Shown here: piece after piece, positions 9,463 to 19,200 of the stretch
Numbering within the stretch: the first letter of the stretch is position 1
Layout of the letters: each line of letters opens with the position of its first letter
NCBI GenBank assembly: GCA_050289805.1
Contig: JBNKGL010000020.1
Coordinates: forward strand, 10,918 to 74,917
Length of the DNA stretch: 64,000 nt
Direction of reading: 5' to 3'
Source of the DNA: JAUILA01 sp050289805
GTDB lineage: Bacteria; Bacteroidota; Bacteroidia; Cytophagales; Cyclobacteriaceae
Program-made: the position numbers and the translations under genes
Notes under the pieces: generated by a model
The model's input: only the letters and a program-made list of their open reading frames with translations
What the model was told of the DNA's origin: nothing
Databases searched by the model: none

Positions 9463-10053
9463 TCATTTTTTAGTATACTGGTTGGCCCTGATATTTTTCC
9501 CGGCAAGGGATATCGTTTCCAAGATCCTTTTTTTACGTATACCAGGAGTTTTGGCGCTGTAGATCCAATACAGGATTCCGCGTTTTGCAGATTTCGGGAA
9601 ATTGTTCCAGTTTTCAAATGCCGACTTGTTCCTGGAAAAATGATCCTGCAAATCGTCATGTATCACAAGGTTTTCCACATCGTCGAGTGCCCACCAGCTT
9701 CCATTTTCCTTTGCAATTTCAATTATTTCCATTCCGGCAGGTTGCATTAAACCCTGTTCAATCAGTACTGCAACTTTGTCCTTGTTGATTTTGCTCCAGT
9801 TGCTTTTCGGTTTGCGCCGGGTGAAGAATCGATAGTGACTGTTTACGTCCCGTTTATATGCTGTGCTGTCGATCCAGCCGAAGCACAGGGCTTCATCCAC
9901 CGCTTCAGGGTAGTAGATGCTCGGTGTATAGGATTCTTTTTTGTAGATGATCAGCCAAACCGATTTTTCCGTTTGATGGTTTTTCTCCAGCCAATCCCGC
10001 CACTCCCCGCGATGGCGGGCATGAAATGCCGGGATGTCTTTGTGGGTTTCCAT
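9463..10053 (-). CDS. YdeI/OmpD-associated family protein
   Basis: A 196 aa cytoplasmic protein of the YdeI/OmdA-like family, whose molecular role is not settled. Visible landmarks are EWRDWLEKNHQTEKSVWLI near the start, the highly conserved EALCFGWIDSTAYKRD, and RRKPKSNWSKINKDKV. The C-terminal OmdA-type segment has FPKSAKRGILYWIYSAK and ends in basic residues. Length is typical. It lies within the carbohydrate cluster by position only, and I see no functional link. Confidence 0.88.
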   Translation of the reverse strand: METHKDIPAFHARHRGEWRDWLEKNHQTEKSVWLIIYKKESYTPSIYYPEAVDEALCFGWIDSTAYKRDVNSHYRFFTRRKPKSNWSKINKDKVAVLIEQGLMQPAGMEIIEIAKENGSWWALDDVENLVIHDDLQDHFSRNKSAFENWNNFPKSAKRGILYWIYSAKTPGIRKKRILETISLAGKNIRANQYTKK

Positions 10054-10072
10054 TTTTCTCTATCATCGTCAC

Positions 10073-10094
10073 CCCTGCCTACCAGAAGGCAGGG
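10073..10094. repeat. Short intergenic hairpin
   Basis: CCCTGCCT and AGGCAGGG form a perfect 8 bp stem around a 6-nt loop, upstream of the YdeI-like gene. It belongs to the same repeat-filled gap as the larger palindrome at 10.14-10.20 kb. Confidence 0.6.
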
Positions 10095-10142
10095 ATCTCC
10101 ATAAATCTAAGTAAACGAATTTATTCTCCCATTCCACAATAA

Positions 10143-10202
10143 GATCCCGGCCCGACTCCACGCCTGTCGCGAGCGACCGCATGGAGATACGCCGGGATGA
10201 CG
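10143..10202. repeat. Palindromic intergenic element (full copy)
   Basis: The outer arms ATCCCGGC and GCCGGGAT and the inner arms CTCCA and TGGAG form an interrupted palindrome of about 60 bp with a GC-rich centre. A half copy occurs at 12.14 kb, where 21 of 22 bases match the left arm (10144-10165). This looks like a REP-type dispersed intergenic repeat. It sits at the broken 3' end of the phosphatase fragment. Confidence 0.7.
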
Positions 10203-10215
10203 GTGGAAAAAGGAG

Positions 10216-10371
10216 TCACGGCTCAAGGCCATTAATCAATGCTGAAACTTTCACCCGGGCAGAATTCTCCGTTCCAGCCGATCTGATATTGTCATGGCCG
10301 CGGTTTTTGAAGATCTGCTCTGCAGTGCGGCTCCGCCATTTATTCCTGCTGCAAACGAATAGTATATTCAA
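10216..10371 (-). pseudogene. Truncated low-molecular-weight protein tyrosine phosphatase
   Basis: The reading frame keeps only the start of an LMW-PTP-like protein: NILFVCSRNKWRSRTAEQIF carries the Cys-x5-Arg catalytic loop, followed by NIRSAGTENSARVKVS. It then ends after a few unrelated residues. Complete members of this short family are about 110 aa, so more than half is missing, including the general-acid Asp. The usual Pro after RS in the loop is Arg here. A TTG at 10371 corresponds to the normal Met, seven bases after the sulfatase stop, so it was once the last gene of that operon. The break lies beside the palindromic repeat. Confidence 0.75.
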
Positions 10372-10378
10372 CGCTGAT

Positions 10379-12052
10379 TTAATCTTCTGATTCTTCGGAA
10401 TTTTCTGATTGTCCTCCAAATTTTTTCATCAATTCTTCACGTGAGAATTTCCAATATTCGATATGAGGGTTCTTTTTTACCTTTTCATTGTACTCCTCGA
10501 TGAATTTTTGGTTCAGGGAATCGTTATCACCATATTTAGTTCTGAGTTGCTCCAGCTTTTGATGCAGGTCATTCTGGATATCTTCATATCCCGGGGTTTC
10601 ATATACATTGTTCATTTCCTGGGGATCCTTTTTCAGATCATAAAGTTCCCACTCATCCATCTCGTAATAGAAATGAATTAATTTATAATCATCGGTCGTG
10701 ATTCCATAATGTCTCTGCACCACATGTTCTGACGGATGTTCATAATAGTGATAATAATGAGCGTCTCTCCAGTCATCAGGTGTTTCACCTTTCAGGATTG
10801 GCACCAGGCTTTTTCCCTGCATGTCTTCCGGAATAGTTCCTCCGGCGATGTCAATAAAGGTTTCCGCAAAATCCAAATTTGATACAAATTCATTCATTAC
10901 CGATCCTGGTTGAATCACTCCCGGCCAACTCACCAATAAAGGGGTTTTTAAAGATTGATCATACATCCATCGCTTATCAAACCACCCATGTTCACCTAAA
11001 TAAAATCCCTGATCGGAGGAATAAATTACAATCGTGTTTTTATCCAAACCGGAGGCTTTAAGATAATCCAGTAAAGCCCCTACACTTTTATCCACGGCAG
11101 ATACACTTGCTAAATAATCCCTCATGTACCGCTGATACTTGTAGCTCACCAGGTCTTTTCCCTGGGGGTTGGTTTCCCGGAAATTTTTCAGAATCGGGTC
11201 ATATACTTCTTTCCATTTTTTTCGCTGTTCCTCGGTCATATTGCCAGGAGGATTCTCACTTAGCTTTAAATCGTCCTCAAGTCTCATCGCCTCCGCAATG
11301 GACATAAAGTTTGCAGCGGCAGCTTTTCTATTGCCTGAATAATCATCAAAGAGTGTGGCAGGTTCGGGAAACGTGACATCTTCATACATTCCTAACTCGT
11401 TCGGACCGGGCTGCCAGCCCCGATGGGGTGCTTTGTGCCACATCATCAGCATGAAGGGTTGCTCCTCATTTTGAACTGAATCAAGCCAGGCCAATGATTT
11501 TTCGGTGATAATTTCTGTAGTGTATCCTTCCTCGGTATATTCTCCTGTATGGTTAATAAAGACAGGGTTGTAGTACAATCCCTGACCTGGTAAAATATCA
11601 TAGTAATCAAAGCCAGTAGGTGTTCCGCCCAGGTGTAATTTGCCGATCGTAGCAGTTTTGTACCCTGTTTGCTGAAGGATTTTTGCATAGGACTGCTGTG
11701 AAAAATCGAATTGAGAACCGATTGTGTTATCAATAAAGCCGTTTCGATGGCTATACTGTCCGGTAAGGATGGTTGCCCTGGAAGGCCCGCAAATGGAGTT
11801 GGTTACAAAGCAATTATTGAAAAGCATTCCCGCCTCCGCGATCCGATCAATATTAGGGGTAGGGGCTAATTCTGCCAACATCCCGCCATAGGCACTTATT
11901 GCCTGATACGCATGGTCGTCACTCATAATAAAAATGATATTGGGTCTTTCTGCAGGAGATGTTTTCTCTTCCTCTTTTTTGCAGGAACTAAAACTTGCCA
12001 GCATAAAGGCAACCACGAACAAATGTTTCGTAAATGCGTGAAGTGAATTCAT
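10379..12052 (-). CDS. Lipoprotein sulfatase (family S1)
   Basis: A 557 aa periplasm- or surface-anchored sulfatase. The lipoprotein signal ends at Cys24 (ASFSSC), followed by a charged linker. Metal-binding DDH is at 45-47 in the segment IIFIMSDDHAYQAISAYGG, and the formylglycine motif C88-G-P-S-R92 is followed by ATILTGQ. Later come IGKLHLGG and SSDQGFYLGEHGWFDKRWMYD. The N-terminal pattern resembles N-acetylglucosamine-6-sulfatase-like members (S1_11), a tentative sub-type. I start at 12052, where AAGGA precedes the ATG, and not seven codons upstream. It follows the amylase gene by 108 bp on the same strand. Confidence 0.93.
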   Translation of the reverse strand: MNSLHAFTKHLFVVAFMLASFSSCKKEEEKTSPAERPNIIFIMSDDHAYQAISAYGGMLAELAPTPNIDRIAEAGMLFNNCFVTNSICGPSRATILTGQYSHRNGFIDNTIGSQFDFSQQSYAKILQQTGYKTATIGKLHLGGTPTGFDYYDILPGQGLYYNPVFINHTGEYTEEGYTTEIITEKSLAWLDSVQNEEQPFMLMMWHKAPHRGWQPGPNELGMYEDVTFPEPATLFDDYSGNRKAAAANFMSIAEAMRLEDDLKLSENPPGNMTEEQRKKWKEVYDPILKNFRETNPQGKDLVSYKYQRYMRDYLASVSAVDKSVGALLDYLKASGLDKNTIVIYSSDQGFYLGEHGWFDKRWMYDQSLKTPLLVSWPGVIQPGSVMNEFVSNLDFAETFIDIAGGTIPEDMQGKSLVPILKGETPDDWRDAHYYHYYEHPSEHVVQRHYGITTDDYKLIHFYYEMDEWELYDLKKDPQEMNNVYETPGYEDIQNDLHQKLEQLRTKYGDNDSLNQKFIEEYNEKVKKNPHIEYWKFSREELMKKFGGQSENSEESED

Positions 12053-12137
12053 TATTCCTTTTTTAAATATCAATCTATAGCTTTTAGAGAAAAAAGTGAA
12101 TTTTAAGATCCTTTATTCTTAAAAACAGCCCAAGACC

Positions 12138-12162
12138 GTCATCCCGGCCCGACTCCACACCT
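12138..12162. repeat. Half copy of the palindromic intergenic element
   Basis: The stretch from GTCATCCCGGCCCG to CCT repeats the left arm of the element at 10.14 kb with a single mismatch over 22 bases. Its end overlaps the stop codon of the amylase gene, so the repeat inserted or recombined right at the gene's 3' edge. Confidence 0.65.
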
Positions 12163-13984
12163 AATCCAGTTCGATAATCATCGGCTCCCCTGCCTTTACG
12201 GACATGGTTCCATTCAGGGTGACCATAGTTCCGGTAAGAATGTCTTTACCGCTTGTTCGGTTGCCGAGCACTTCCGATAGCCTGGAAATGTCAATCTCCC
12301 GGTCCTGCAAATTCCGGTTCATCACCGTCATTACCATGCCATCATCGATCAAACGGAAGAAAACATAAATATTATCAAACGGCGCAAAATGCTTTACGCG
12401 GCCTTCATGAATAACATGGGCATCCTTCCGCCACAGGTTAATCTTCCGAATAAAATCACGGGCTTCAACCTGGTCTTCAGACAATCCCGTGCTGGTAAAG
12501 GCATTCACCGCGTCGCCCTGCCATCCTCCCGGATAATCCTTGCGGATCTCTCCGTGATCTCCCCGCTTCTGATTGGTAAATAAAAGCTCGGTTCCGTAAT
12601 AAAGCTGGGGGGTTCCCCGCATCGTAAGTATGTACGCCATCGCATTCCTGAATTTACTCCTGTCTTCTCCCAACTGCGTATAGATCCGGTCCATATCATG
12701 GTTATCCGGAAAGATGACGAATTTCGATGGGTCAGCATAGATGAAATCGTTCCCCAGCATTTCGTACATGTGCTTCAGTCCGTTATCTTCTGTCAATCCC
12801 TGGTTAAGTCCGATCTGCAACGGGAAGTCCAGCAGGCCTGGCAGGCAGGTTTCGTACCCATCCTGGTTGATCTTACCCTTTTGCCAGTAGGCAAGGATAT
12901 TCGGATTGCCGTGCCATTCTTCGCCGGTAATATTGAATTCGGGATATTCAGTCATGATCGCGCATGACCAGTCGCGAAGGAAGTATTTATCACTGTATGG
13001 CCAGGTATCCATCCGGATACCGTTCAGGTCGGCATATTCCACCCACCAGATGGAATTCTGGATGAGATAGCGCGCCATGTGAGGATTCCGTTGGTTCAGG
13101 TCGGGCATACTGCGCACAAACCAGCCATCGACCAGCCGCTTGTAGTCATACGCAGAGGCATAGGGATCCTGGATTACCTGTTTTCTGTGATTGGTTTGAA
13201 CGAAGGTGTTGTTAAAATTAAGCCAGTCCGATGAAGGAGGATCCTTCATCCACCAGTGTTCAGAACCGCAATGATTTACGATCATATCCATGATCCGCTT
13301 GATGTTGCGTTGCTTCATTTCAGCCGATAGCCCTACATAACTTTCATTCGTTCCGAACCGGGGATCCACCTTGTAAAAATCAGTTGTGGAATAACCGTGA
13401 TAGGAGGCAGAGGCCATATCATTTTCCAGGATCGGGTTTACCCATACTCCCGTGAAGCCCAGATCGGCCAGGTAATCCAGGTGTTGCCGGATACCCTCAA
13501 TATCACCACCATGCCGTCCATAGTCATCACTTCGGTTAATCCCTTCCTTCATACCGTCAATCTCGTCATTCGAGGGATCCCCGTTCGCAAAACGATCGGG
13601 CGTGATCAGGTAAATGACATCCGAATTATTGAATCCCTGCCGCGATGCGGATCCGGGGATACGTGCCTTCAGCTCATAGGTATACCGTGCCACTTCCTTG
13701 CGGCCATTTCGAAATACGATGTCAAATTTTCCCGGTTCTACGCCTGGGTCCAGTTGCAGTCCGAGGAATAGATAATTCCTACTTTCAAGCGAAGTGACAT
13801 AAACAAGGTCGACACCTTCATAGTCAATGGATGCCTGGGCATTCGCAATATTTTCGTGATGCACCAGAAGTTCAAGCGCCGGATTTTGCATTCCGGCCCA
13901 CCAGAACGGTGGTTCAACACGCAGATCCTGTGATGGCAGATGATGGCAGAGGAATACAAACAGGATAAAAATGAGCTTTTTCAT
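12161..13984 (-). CDS. Secreted GH13 alpha-amylase (neopullulanase/SusA-like)
   Basis: A 607 aa exported enzyme that hydrolyses alpha-glucans such as starch, pullulan or cyclodextrins. After a signal peptide (to about residue 19) comes an N-terminal cyclomaltodextrinase-type beta-sandwich (to about 115). The catalytic barrel then carries all four GH13 regions: DMIVNH at 233-238, GIRMDTW with nucleophile D326, GEEW with acid/base E355, and FPDNHD with D430. A C-terminal beta domain follows. Length and order match the Bacteroidota SusA-like neopullulanases. It heads the minus-strand carbohydrate cluster, but no SusCD or SusR-type regulator adjoins it. Confidence 0.94.
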   Translation of the reverse strand: MKKLIFILFVFLCHHLPSQDLRVEPPFWWAGMQNPALELLVHHENIANAQASIDYEGVDLVYVTSLESRNYLFLGLQLDPGVEPGKFDIVFRNGRKEVARYTYELKARIPGSASRQGFNNSDVIYLITPDRFANGDPSNDEIDGMKEGINRSDDYGRHGGDIEGIRQHLDYLADLGFTGVWVNPILENDMASASYHGYSTTDFYKVDPRFGTNESYVGLSAEMKQRNIKRIMDMIVNHCGSEHWWMKDPPSSDWLNFNNTFVQTNHRKQVIQDPYASAYDYKRLVDGWFVRSMPDLNQRNPHMARYLIQNSIWWVEYADLNGIRMDTWPYSDKYFLRDWSCAIMTEYPEFNITGEEWHGNPNILAYWQKGKINQDGYETCLPGLLDFPLQIGLNQGLTEDNGLKHMYEMLGNDFIYADPSKFVIFPDNHDMDRIYTQLGEDRSKFRNAMAYILTMRGTPQLYYGTELLFTNQKRGDHGEIRKDYPGGWQGDAVNAFTSTGLSEDQVEARDFIRKINLWRKDAHVIHEGRVKHFAPFDNIYVFFRLIDDGMVMTVMNRNLQDREIDISRLSEVLGNRTSGKDILTGTMVTLNGTMSVKAGEPMIIELD

Positions 13985-14091
13985 ATTTATTTCGTTCAGA
14001 GTAACAATCTATGAAATTTATTTTTTAGGCTGACCGTTATCATTTTAGAGTATTGATGAAAGCTGTATTTTGTACTTAAACCAACGAGATC

Positions 14092-14367
14092 ATGACTTCT
14101 TCTGAAAACAAATTGCCTCCAAAGATCAATGAATATATCCATCGGCATTTCAGGGAAGAGGATTTTTTGTTCAAGGTTCAGTCGGTACGCAAGATAGGTG
14201 AGCATGTCCTGTACAATATTGATGTTTCGCAGGATGAGCACATCTATCACCTGAAGTTTGACGAAAAAGGATGGCTTTTGAAAAAGGAAGTGGAGGAAGC
14301 CTACCCCGCGGATGATCACGACGATCCGCATGCCGGTGATTCCCCCCAGGACTATATTTTCAAGTGA
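14092..14367 (+). CDS. Small acidic protein, function unknown
   Basis: A 91 aa soluble protein with a predicted alpha-beta pattern. A helix-forming N-terminus (PKINEYIHRHF) is followed by beta-strand-like YNIDVSQDEHIYHLKFDEKGWLLKK and a very acidic, His-rich tail (DDHDDPHAG). The strand pattern recalls PepSY-like small proteins, but the match is too weak to call. It has its own gap on each side and is divergent from the amylase. Confidence 0.6.
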   Translation: MTSSENKLPPKINEYIHRHFREEDFLFKVQSVRKIGEHVLYNIDVSQDEHIYHLKFDEKGWLLKKEVEEAYPADDHDDPHAGDSPQDYIFK

Positions 14368-14479
14368 GAAAAGTATAGCAGTGGGTTGATTGTTACTGTT
14401 CGGAACCGCCCTGGTACCGAAGCAGAATCCTGTGTTCGTAAAAAAATTCTGAGTTTTCCTGAACAATTCTTTTTTAACT

Positions 14480-14532
14480 GCGTTAAGAAATCTAACATTG
14501 TTAGAAATTCTATTATTGTTAGAAAATAACGC
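14480..14532. promoter_or_regulatory. Putative TetR operator upstream of the efflux operon
   Basis: Immediately before the TetR start lie the palindrome TCTAACATTGTTAGA (14491-14505) and a second, imperfect one TTCTA..TAGAA (14508-14524). ATTGTTAGAAA is repeated directly with an 18 bp period. An outer pair GCGTTA/TAACGC (14480-14485 and 14527-14532) encloses both. This is the expected layout for an autoregulated TetR repressor binding as paired dimers. Confidence 0.7.
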
Positions 14533-15162
14533 ATGAGTCAGGAGAAAATTACCGACAAACGAAGCATCCGGAAGGAGCGCACGAAGGAGGCCATCAAAAA
14601 GGCCGCCCTGGAAATCGCGCGCAAGGAAGGGTGGCACGGGGTAACCATTCGGAAGATTGCCAATAAAATCGATTACACAGCTCCGATTGTGTATGAGCAC
14701 TTCAAGAATAAGGATGACCTTTATTTTCACCTCGTTCATGAAGGATTTACGCGTCTTAAGGATGAAACCTTCCAGGAAGTAGAAATCAAAGGCAGCCCGG
14801 AAGAAAAATTTCTCGCCATCGCAGAAGTTCGCTTTTGGTTTGCAGTACGAAACCCTACCCTGCATCAGATGATGTTCGATACCGAAAATCCGGAATGGCA
14901 AAAAATCGAAATGGCCAAATCCATGCTCGGCATCATGCAGCTGGTGGACAACCTGGTTGATGAGATCAGCGGTCAGCCCGAAAAAAGGATGGAATACATA
15001 TTCAATATGATATGCCTCATCAAAGGGTATACCTTTTTTACCAACCACCTGCTCTGTACATCCACAAAAATGTCCCGGCATTTTCCGGCGAACGAAAAAG
15101 AACTCCATAAACTTTACAAAGACGCCATCGAGCGTTTTATCTCAAGCATCAGTAAGAAATGA
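14533..15162 (+). CDS. TetR/AcrR-family repressor of the adjacent RND efflux operon
   Basis: A 209 aa regulator. The N-terminal TetR helix-turn-helix covers about residues 15-60, with KEAIKKAALEIARKEGWHGV, TIRKIANKIDYTAPIVYEHF and KNKDDLYFHLV as the three helices. The C-terminal part is the ligand-binding and dimer domain. It is the first gene of the pump operon: its stop overlaps the adaptor's ATG by 4 bp (ATGA). The palindromes directly upstream point to autoregulation. By analogy with AcrR it should derepress the pump when a substrate binds, but the ligand is unknown. The start has no Shine-Dalgarno match. Confidence 0.93.
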   Translation: MSQEKITDKRSIRKERTKEAIKKAALEIARKEGWHGVTIRKIANKIDYTAPIVYEHFKNKDDLYFHLVHEGFTRLKDETFQEVEIKGSPEEKFLAIAEVRFWFAVRNPTLHQMMFDTENPEWQKIEMAKSMLGIMQLVDNLVDEISGQPEKRMEYIFNMICLIKGYTFFTNHLLCTSTKMSRHFPANEKELHKLYKDAIERFISSISKK

Positions 15163-16271
15163 AAAACAGGAAACTTATCATAGGCATCCTCGGTGTCCTC
15201 ATTGCAGCAGCAGCGATTTTTATTGCTGGAAAACTTGCCAATACTCCACAGGAACCACCCAAAGAGGAGGAAAGCGGCGACAAGGTAGTCGTTCATACCC
15301 GCAAAATTGAAAATTCCCAGCAGACTGCCACGGTTCCCATAACAGGAAGAGTAGTAGCCTCCGACAAGCTGGATCTGTACGCTGAAGTATCAGGCGTATC
15401 CACCTACGGCGCGCGTCCTTTCAAAGCGGGAAACCGTTTCAGAAAAGGAGAAGTGCTGCTGAAAATTGACGCAGAGGAATTCAGCCGTTCCCTGGCATCG
15501 GCAAAAAGCCAGTTCATGAGCCTCATCGCCACGGTTCTCGCGGATCTCAAGATCGATTTTCCCGAGGATTATCCGGCATGGAGAGATTATCTGAAAAATA
15601 TGGATGTGAACAAATCCCTCCAGAAACTCCCTGAAGTAGAGGATGAACAGCTTAAATTTTTCCTCACGGGCCGGAATATTTATTCCACCTACTATAACCT
15701 CCTTGAATCGGAGACAAGACTGGCGAAGTATGTTATCCGCGCGCCATTCGACGGAACGGTTACGGAGAGCTATATCAACCAGGCCTCATTGGTAAGGACT
15801 GGTCAGCAGCTAGGTGAATTTATCCGGGATGGAAATTATGAACTCGAAGCTTCCGTCACATTTGACCGCCTCGCAGGTATGAAGGTAGGGGATGAGATGT
15901 CATTTGAAGAGATCAACGGAGGCTCTGTGTATACAGGCAAAGTTGTACGGATCAACGAAAAAGTGGATGCCGAAACGCAGCTTATCAAGGTTTATTTTTC
16001 ATTGAATGATCCCAACCTTAAAAGCGGCGTATATCTCGAAGGTAATCTTGCCACCGGTACCTTCCCAAGCGCGACTATTCTTCCGGTGACATCACTGGTC
16101 GACGGCCAGTATGTCTTTATGGTGGTCGATGGCAAGGCAACGAAAACCCCGGTGGAAGTTCTGTCAAGAAGTTCCAACAACTTCATTGCAGGAGGATTGC
16201 CCGATGGCGCTGTGGTCATTATTGACAAGAAAAACGGTGCCTTCGACGGCACATCAGTTGAATCCATATAA
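15159..16271 (+). CDS. RND efflux periplasmic adaptor (membrane fusion protein)
   Basis: A 370 aa HlyD/AcrA-like adaptor linking the inner-membrane pump to the outer-membrane channel. It has an N-terminal membrane anchor (about residues 6-24), a first half-lipoyl and hairpin segment (VVASDKLDLYAEVSG), and a second half-lipoyl segment (YVIRAPFDGTVTESYINQAS). A beta-barrel domain and a C-terminal membrane-proximal domain ending in an Asp/Gly-rich segment (LPDGAVVIIDK) follow. The hairpin between the lipoyl halves is short. It overlaps the TetR gene by 4 bp, and the permease begins 9 bp downstream. Confidence 0.93.
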   Translation: MKNRKLIIGILGVLIAAAAIFIAGKLANTPQEPPKEEESGDKVVVHTRKIENSQQTATVPITGRVVASDKLDLYAEVSGVSTYGARPFKAGNRFRKGEVLLKIDAEEFSRSLASAKSQFMSLIATVLADLKIDFPEDYPAWRDYLKNMDVNKSLQKLPEVEDEQLKFFLTGRNIYSTYYNLLESETRLAKYVIRAPFDGTVTESYINQASLVRTGQQLGEFIRDGNYELEASVTFDRLAGMKVGDEMSFEEINGGSVYTGKVVRINEKVDAETQLIKVYFSLNDPNLKSGVYLEGNLATGTFPSATILPVTSLVDGQYVFMVVDGKATKTPVEVLSRSSNNFIAGGLPDGAVVIIDKKNGAFDGTSVESI

Positions 16272-16280
16272 CAGCGGACG

Positions 16281-19200
16281 ATGAAAAACTTTATCAAATT
16301 CTTTATAAAGAACGAGCTGCTCGTCAACCTCTTCATCGCCATTGTGGTGCTGCTGGGAGTGCTGGCGGTAGGGAATATGAATTCCTCCTATTTCCCGAAG
16401 GCTCCGGAACGTTTCATTCTTATTGAAGCCATTTATCCCGGTGCATCCCCGCGTGAAGTGGAGGAAGGAATCACACTGAAAATAGAGGACAACCTTAAGG
16501 GTGTTTCAGGCATCGACCGGGTAACATCAACTTCCCAGGAAAATTCAGCCCGCATAACAGTCGAACTGGATTATGGCCAGAATGCAGACCTCGTCCTCCA
16601 GGATGTGAAAAATGCGGTGGATCAGATCTCCAATTTCCCTGCGGATATGGAGCAATTGGTGGTTTATGTGCTCGAAAGTCAGAACCCAACGGCGCGTGTA
16701 GCCATTACCGGTGATGTGCCCTTGCGAACACTTAAAGAAAGTGCCGAAAGCTTCGAAGACAATCTCCGCACATTCCCGAACCTGTCCAAGATCGCGCTTT
16801 CCGGATTTACAAGTGAAGAAATTGAAATTTCACTCACTGAATCCAAACTGCGTGCCTACGGCCTGGCATTTGAAGATGTGGCGCGCGCTGTTCAAAGCGA
16901 AAATATCAAAACAACAGGGGGCCGTATCAAGGCAGAAACCGAAGTCATCATTCGTGCCGATCAGCGTGAATATTACGCAGATCAACTCGGAGACATAGTG
17001 GTCAAGACCCTTGACGATGGAAGCGTAGTTCGTCTCAGTGATGTGGCAGATGTTTCGGAAGACTGGTCGGAAGATACCAATATAGCCTACTACAATGGCG
17101 AACGGGCTATTATCATCACCATCAGTACACTGAATGAAGAAAATATCCTGGACGCGGCATCAAGCGTTGTGAAGTACATCGACACTTTCAATGAGCAAAA
17201 TACGGTAGTGAAAGCCCACCTCATTGAGGATGGCACCGTCGTACTTCGCGAACGTATTGACCTGTTAACTGAAAACGGAATACTTGGAGCTTTCCTGGTA
17301 TTCGTGCTCCTGGCAATGTTCCTTCGGATTCGCCTGGCATTCTGGGTAGCCGTGGGTATTCCGATCTCTTTCCTTGGAATGTTTATTTTCCTGAACCTAA
17401 CGGGTATTACAATCAATGTACTTTCCCTGTTCGGAATGATCCTCGTGGTTGGTATCCTGGTGGATGACGGTATCGTCGTGGGGGAGAATATCTTTCAGCA
17501 ATATGAAAAAGGGAAGACCAAATTCAGGGCTGTTCTCGACGGCACCCTGGAAGTAATTCCCTCCATCAGTTCGGCCATCGCTACTACATGTCTGGCATTT
17601 TCGTTCTTCTATTTTATCGACGGACAGCTGGGTGAATTCTTTTCAGACGTCGCGGCCGTCGTGATCTTCGCACTTGCCTTTTCGCTCATTGAGGTATTGT
17701 TGTTTCTGCCTGCTCACCTGGCCCACATCAAGGACCTGAGCGGTGAATCACAACCCAATAAACTGAAGGTGAAGGTCGAAAACCTTCTGATCCGATTCCG
17801 TGACGCGATATTTAAACCAATTCTGGTTTTTGTATTGCGTTACAAGGTATTCGCCTTTATGATCGTTGTTTCGGGTCTTATTATCACCCTGGGAGCCATC
17901 AGCGGTGGAATCATCCGAACCACGTTCTTTCCAAATATTGAGCAGAACAAGGTACAGGTCACGCTTGAATATCCTTCCGGAACGTCTGATGTGACTACGG
18001 AAAGCACTATCCGCCGGATAGAGGCGGCAGTAAAGGATCTTGAAAAGCGATATGAGGAAGAATACGGGGAAAAGATCATTACCGATATTGAATGGTCGAT
18101 CGGACCGGGCAGCAACAAGGGTCTGGTGACCGGATACCTCGTTTCATCGGAAGAGCGGGAACTCAGAAGTTTCCAGATCGCGGCAGATATGAGAAATGCA
18201 GTCGGGCCAATACCGAACGCAACGCAGCTCAGTTTTGAGACGGCAACGCCATTTGGTAAACCGCTCAATGTATCCTTCTCCGGGGGTGACTTCGCGAGAT
18301 TAAGACTTGCTGTGGAAGACTTTCGGCAGGAAGCTCTGAAGACGGGTATGGTAAAAGACTTGGTGACAAACGACCAGGCTGATCAGCCTGAAATTAAGGT
18401 AACGTTGAATGAAGCGGGCAGGGCCCTCGGCTTTACCACGCGTGACGTCATTCAGAAAATACGCTATGGTTTCTTTGGTTTCGAAGCACAGCGTCTGCAG
18501 CGTGGTGATGATGAGGTAAAGGTTTGGGTTCGGTATGACATCAGCAACCGACGTGATGTGGAATCGCTCATGGATATGCGCATTCGCACAGCCACAGGAG
18601 CACTGGTTCCGATTCGGGAAATAGCAACCCTCACACCGGTGAATGGTCTGATTGCCATAAACCACCTGGATGGGAAACAGCAAATCACGATGCAGGGTGA
18701 AGTTTCGTCATTTGACGTTTCTTCGACCGAGATGATCAACAAAATTTCATCAGATGTGATTCCGGTTGTCTCAGAGCGCTATCCCGATTTAACCATTGCC
18801 CTGGATGGTCAGCAGCGGGAAACGGCAAAGCTGGCCGCATCAGTAGCCAAGGTTGGTCCGATCATCCTGGTTCTGATGGCCGCACTCCTGATCCTTACGT
18901 TCCGCTCTGTGAGTCAGTCAGTCGCACTGCTGCTGATTGTGCCTTTTGGGTTGATCGGTGCAGGATGGGGCCATTATATTCACGGGTTGCCCATGAGCCT
19001 TCTTTCCTTCCTGGGTTTCATTGCCCTGATAGGTGTGATTGTAAATGACGGACTCGTATTCGTAGGAGCCTTTAACAGCTACCTTCGGGAAGGGATGAAA
19101 TATGATGACGCGCTGATGGAGACTGCCATGACGAGGTTCCGTCCGATATTTCTTACCACAATTACAACGGCGGCCGGACTGGCTCCGCTGATCCTCGAAC

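Noticed and set aside
13996..15108. 370-codon frame on the minus strand
   Set aside because: It is the antisense of the TetR gene, with no domain pattern, and the TetR gene on the plus strand has clear motifs and operon context.
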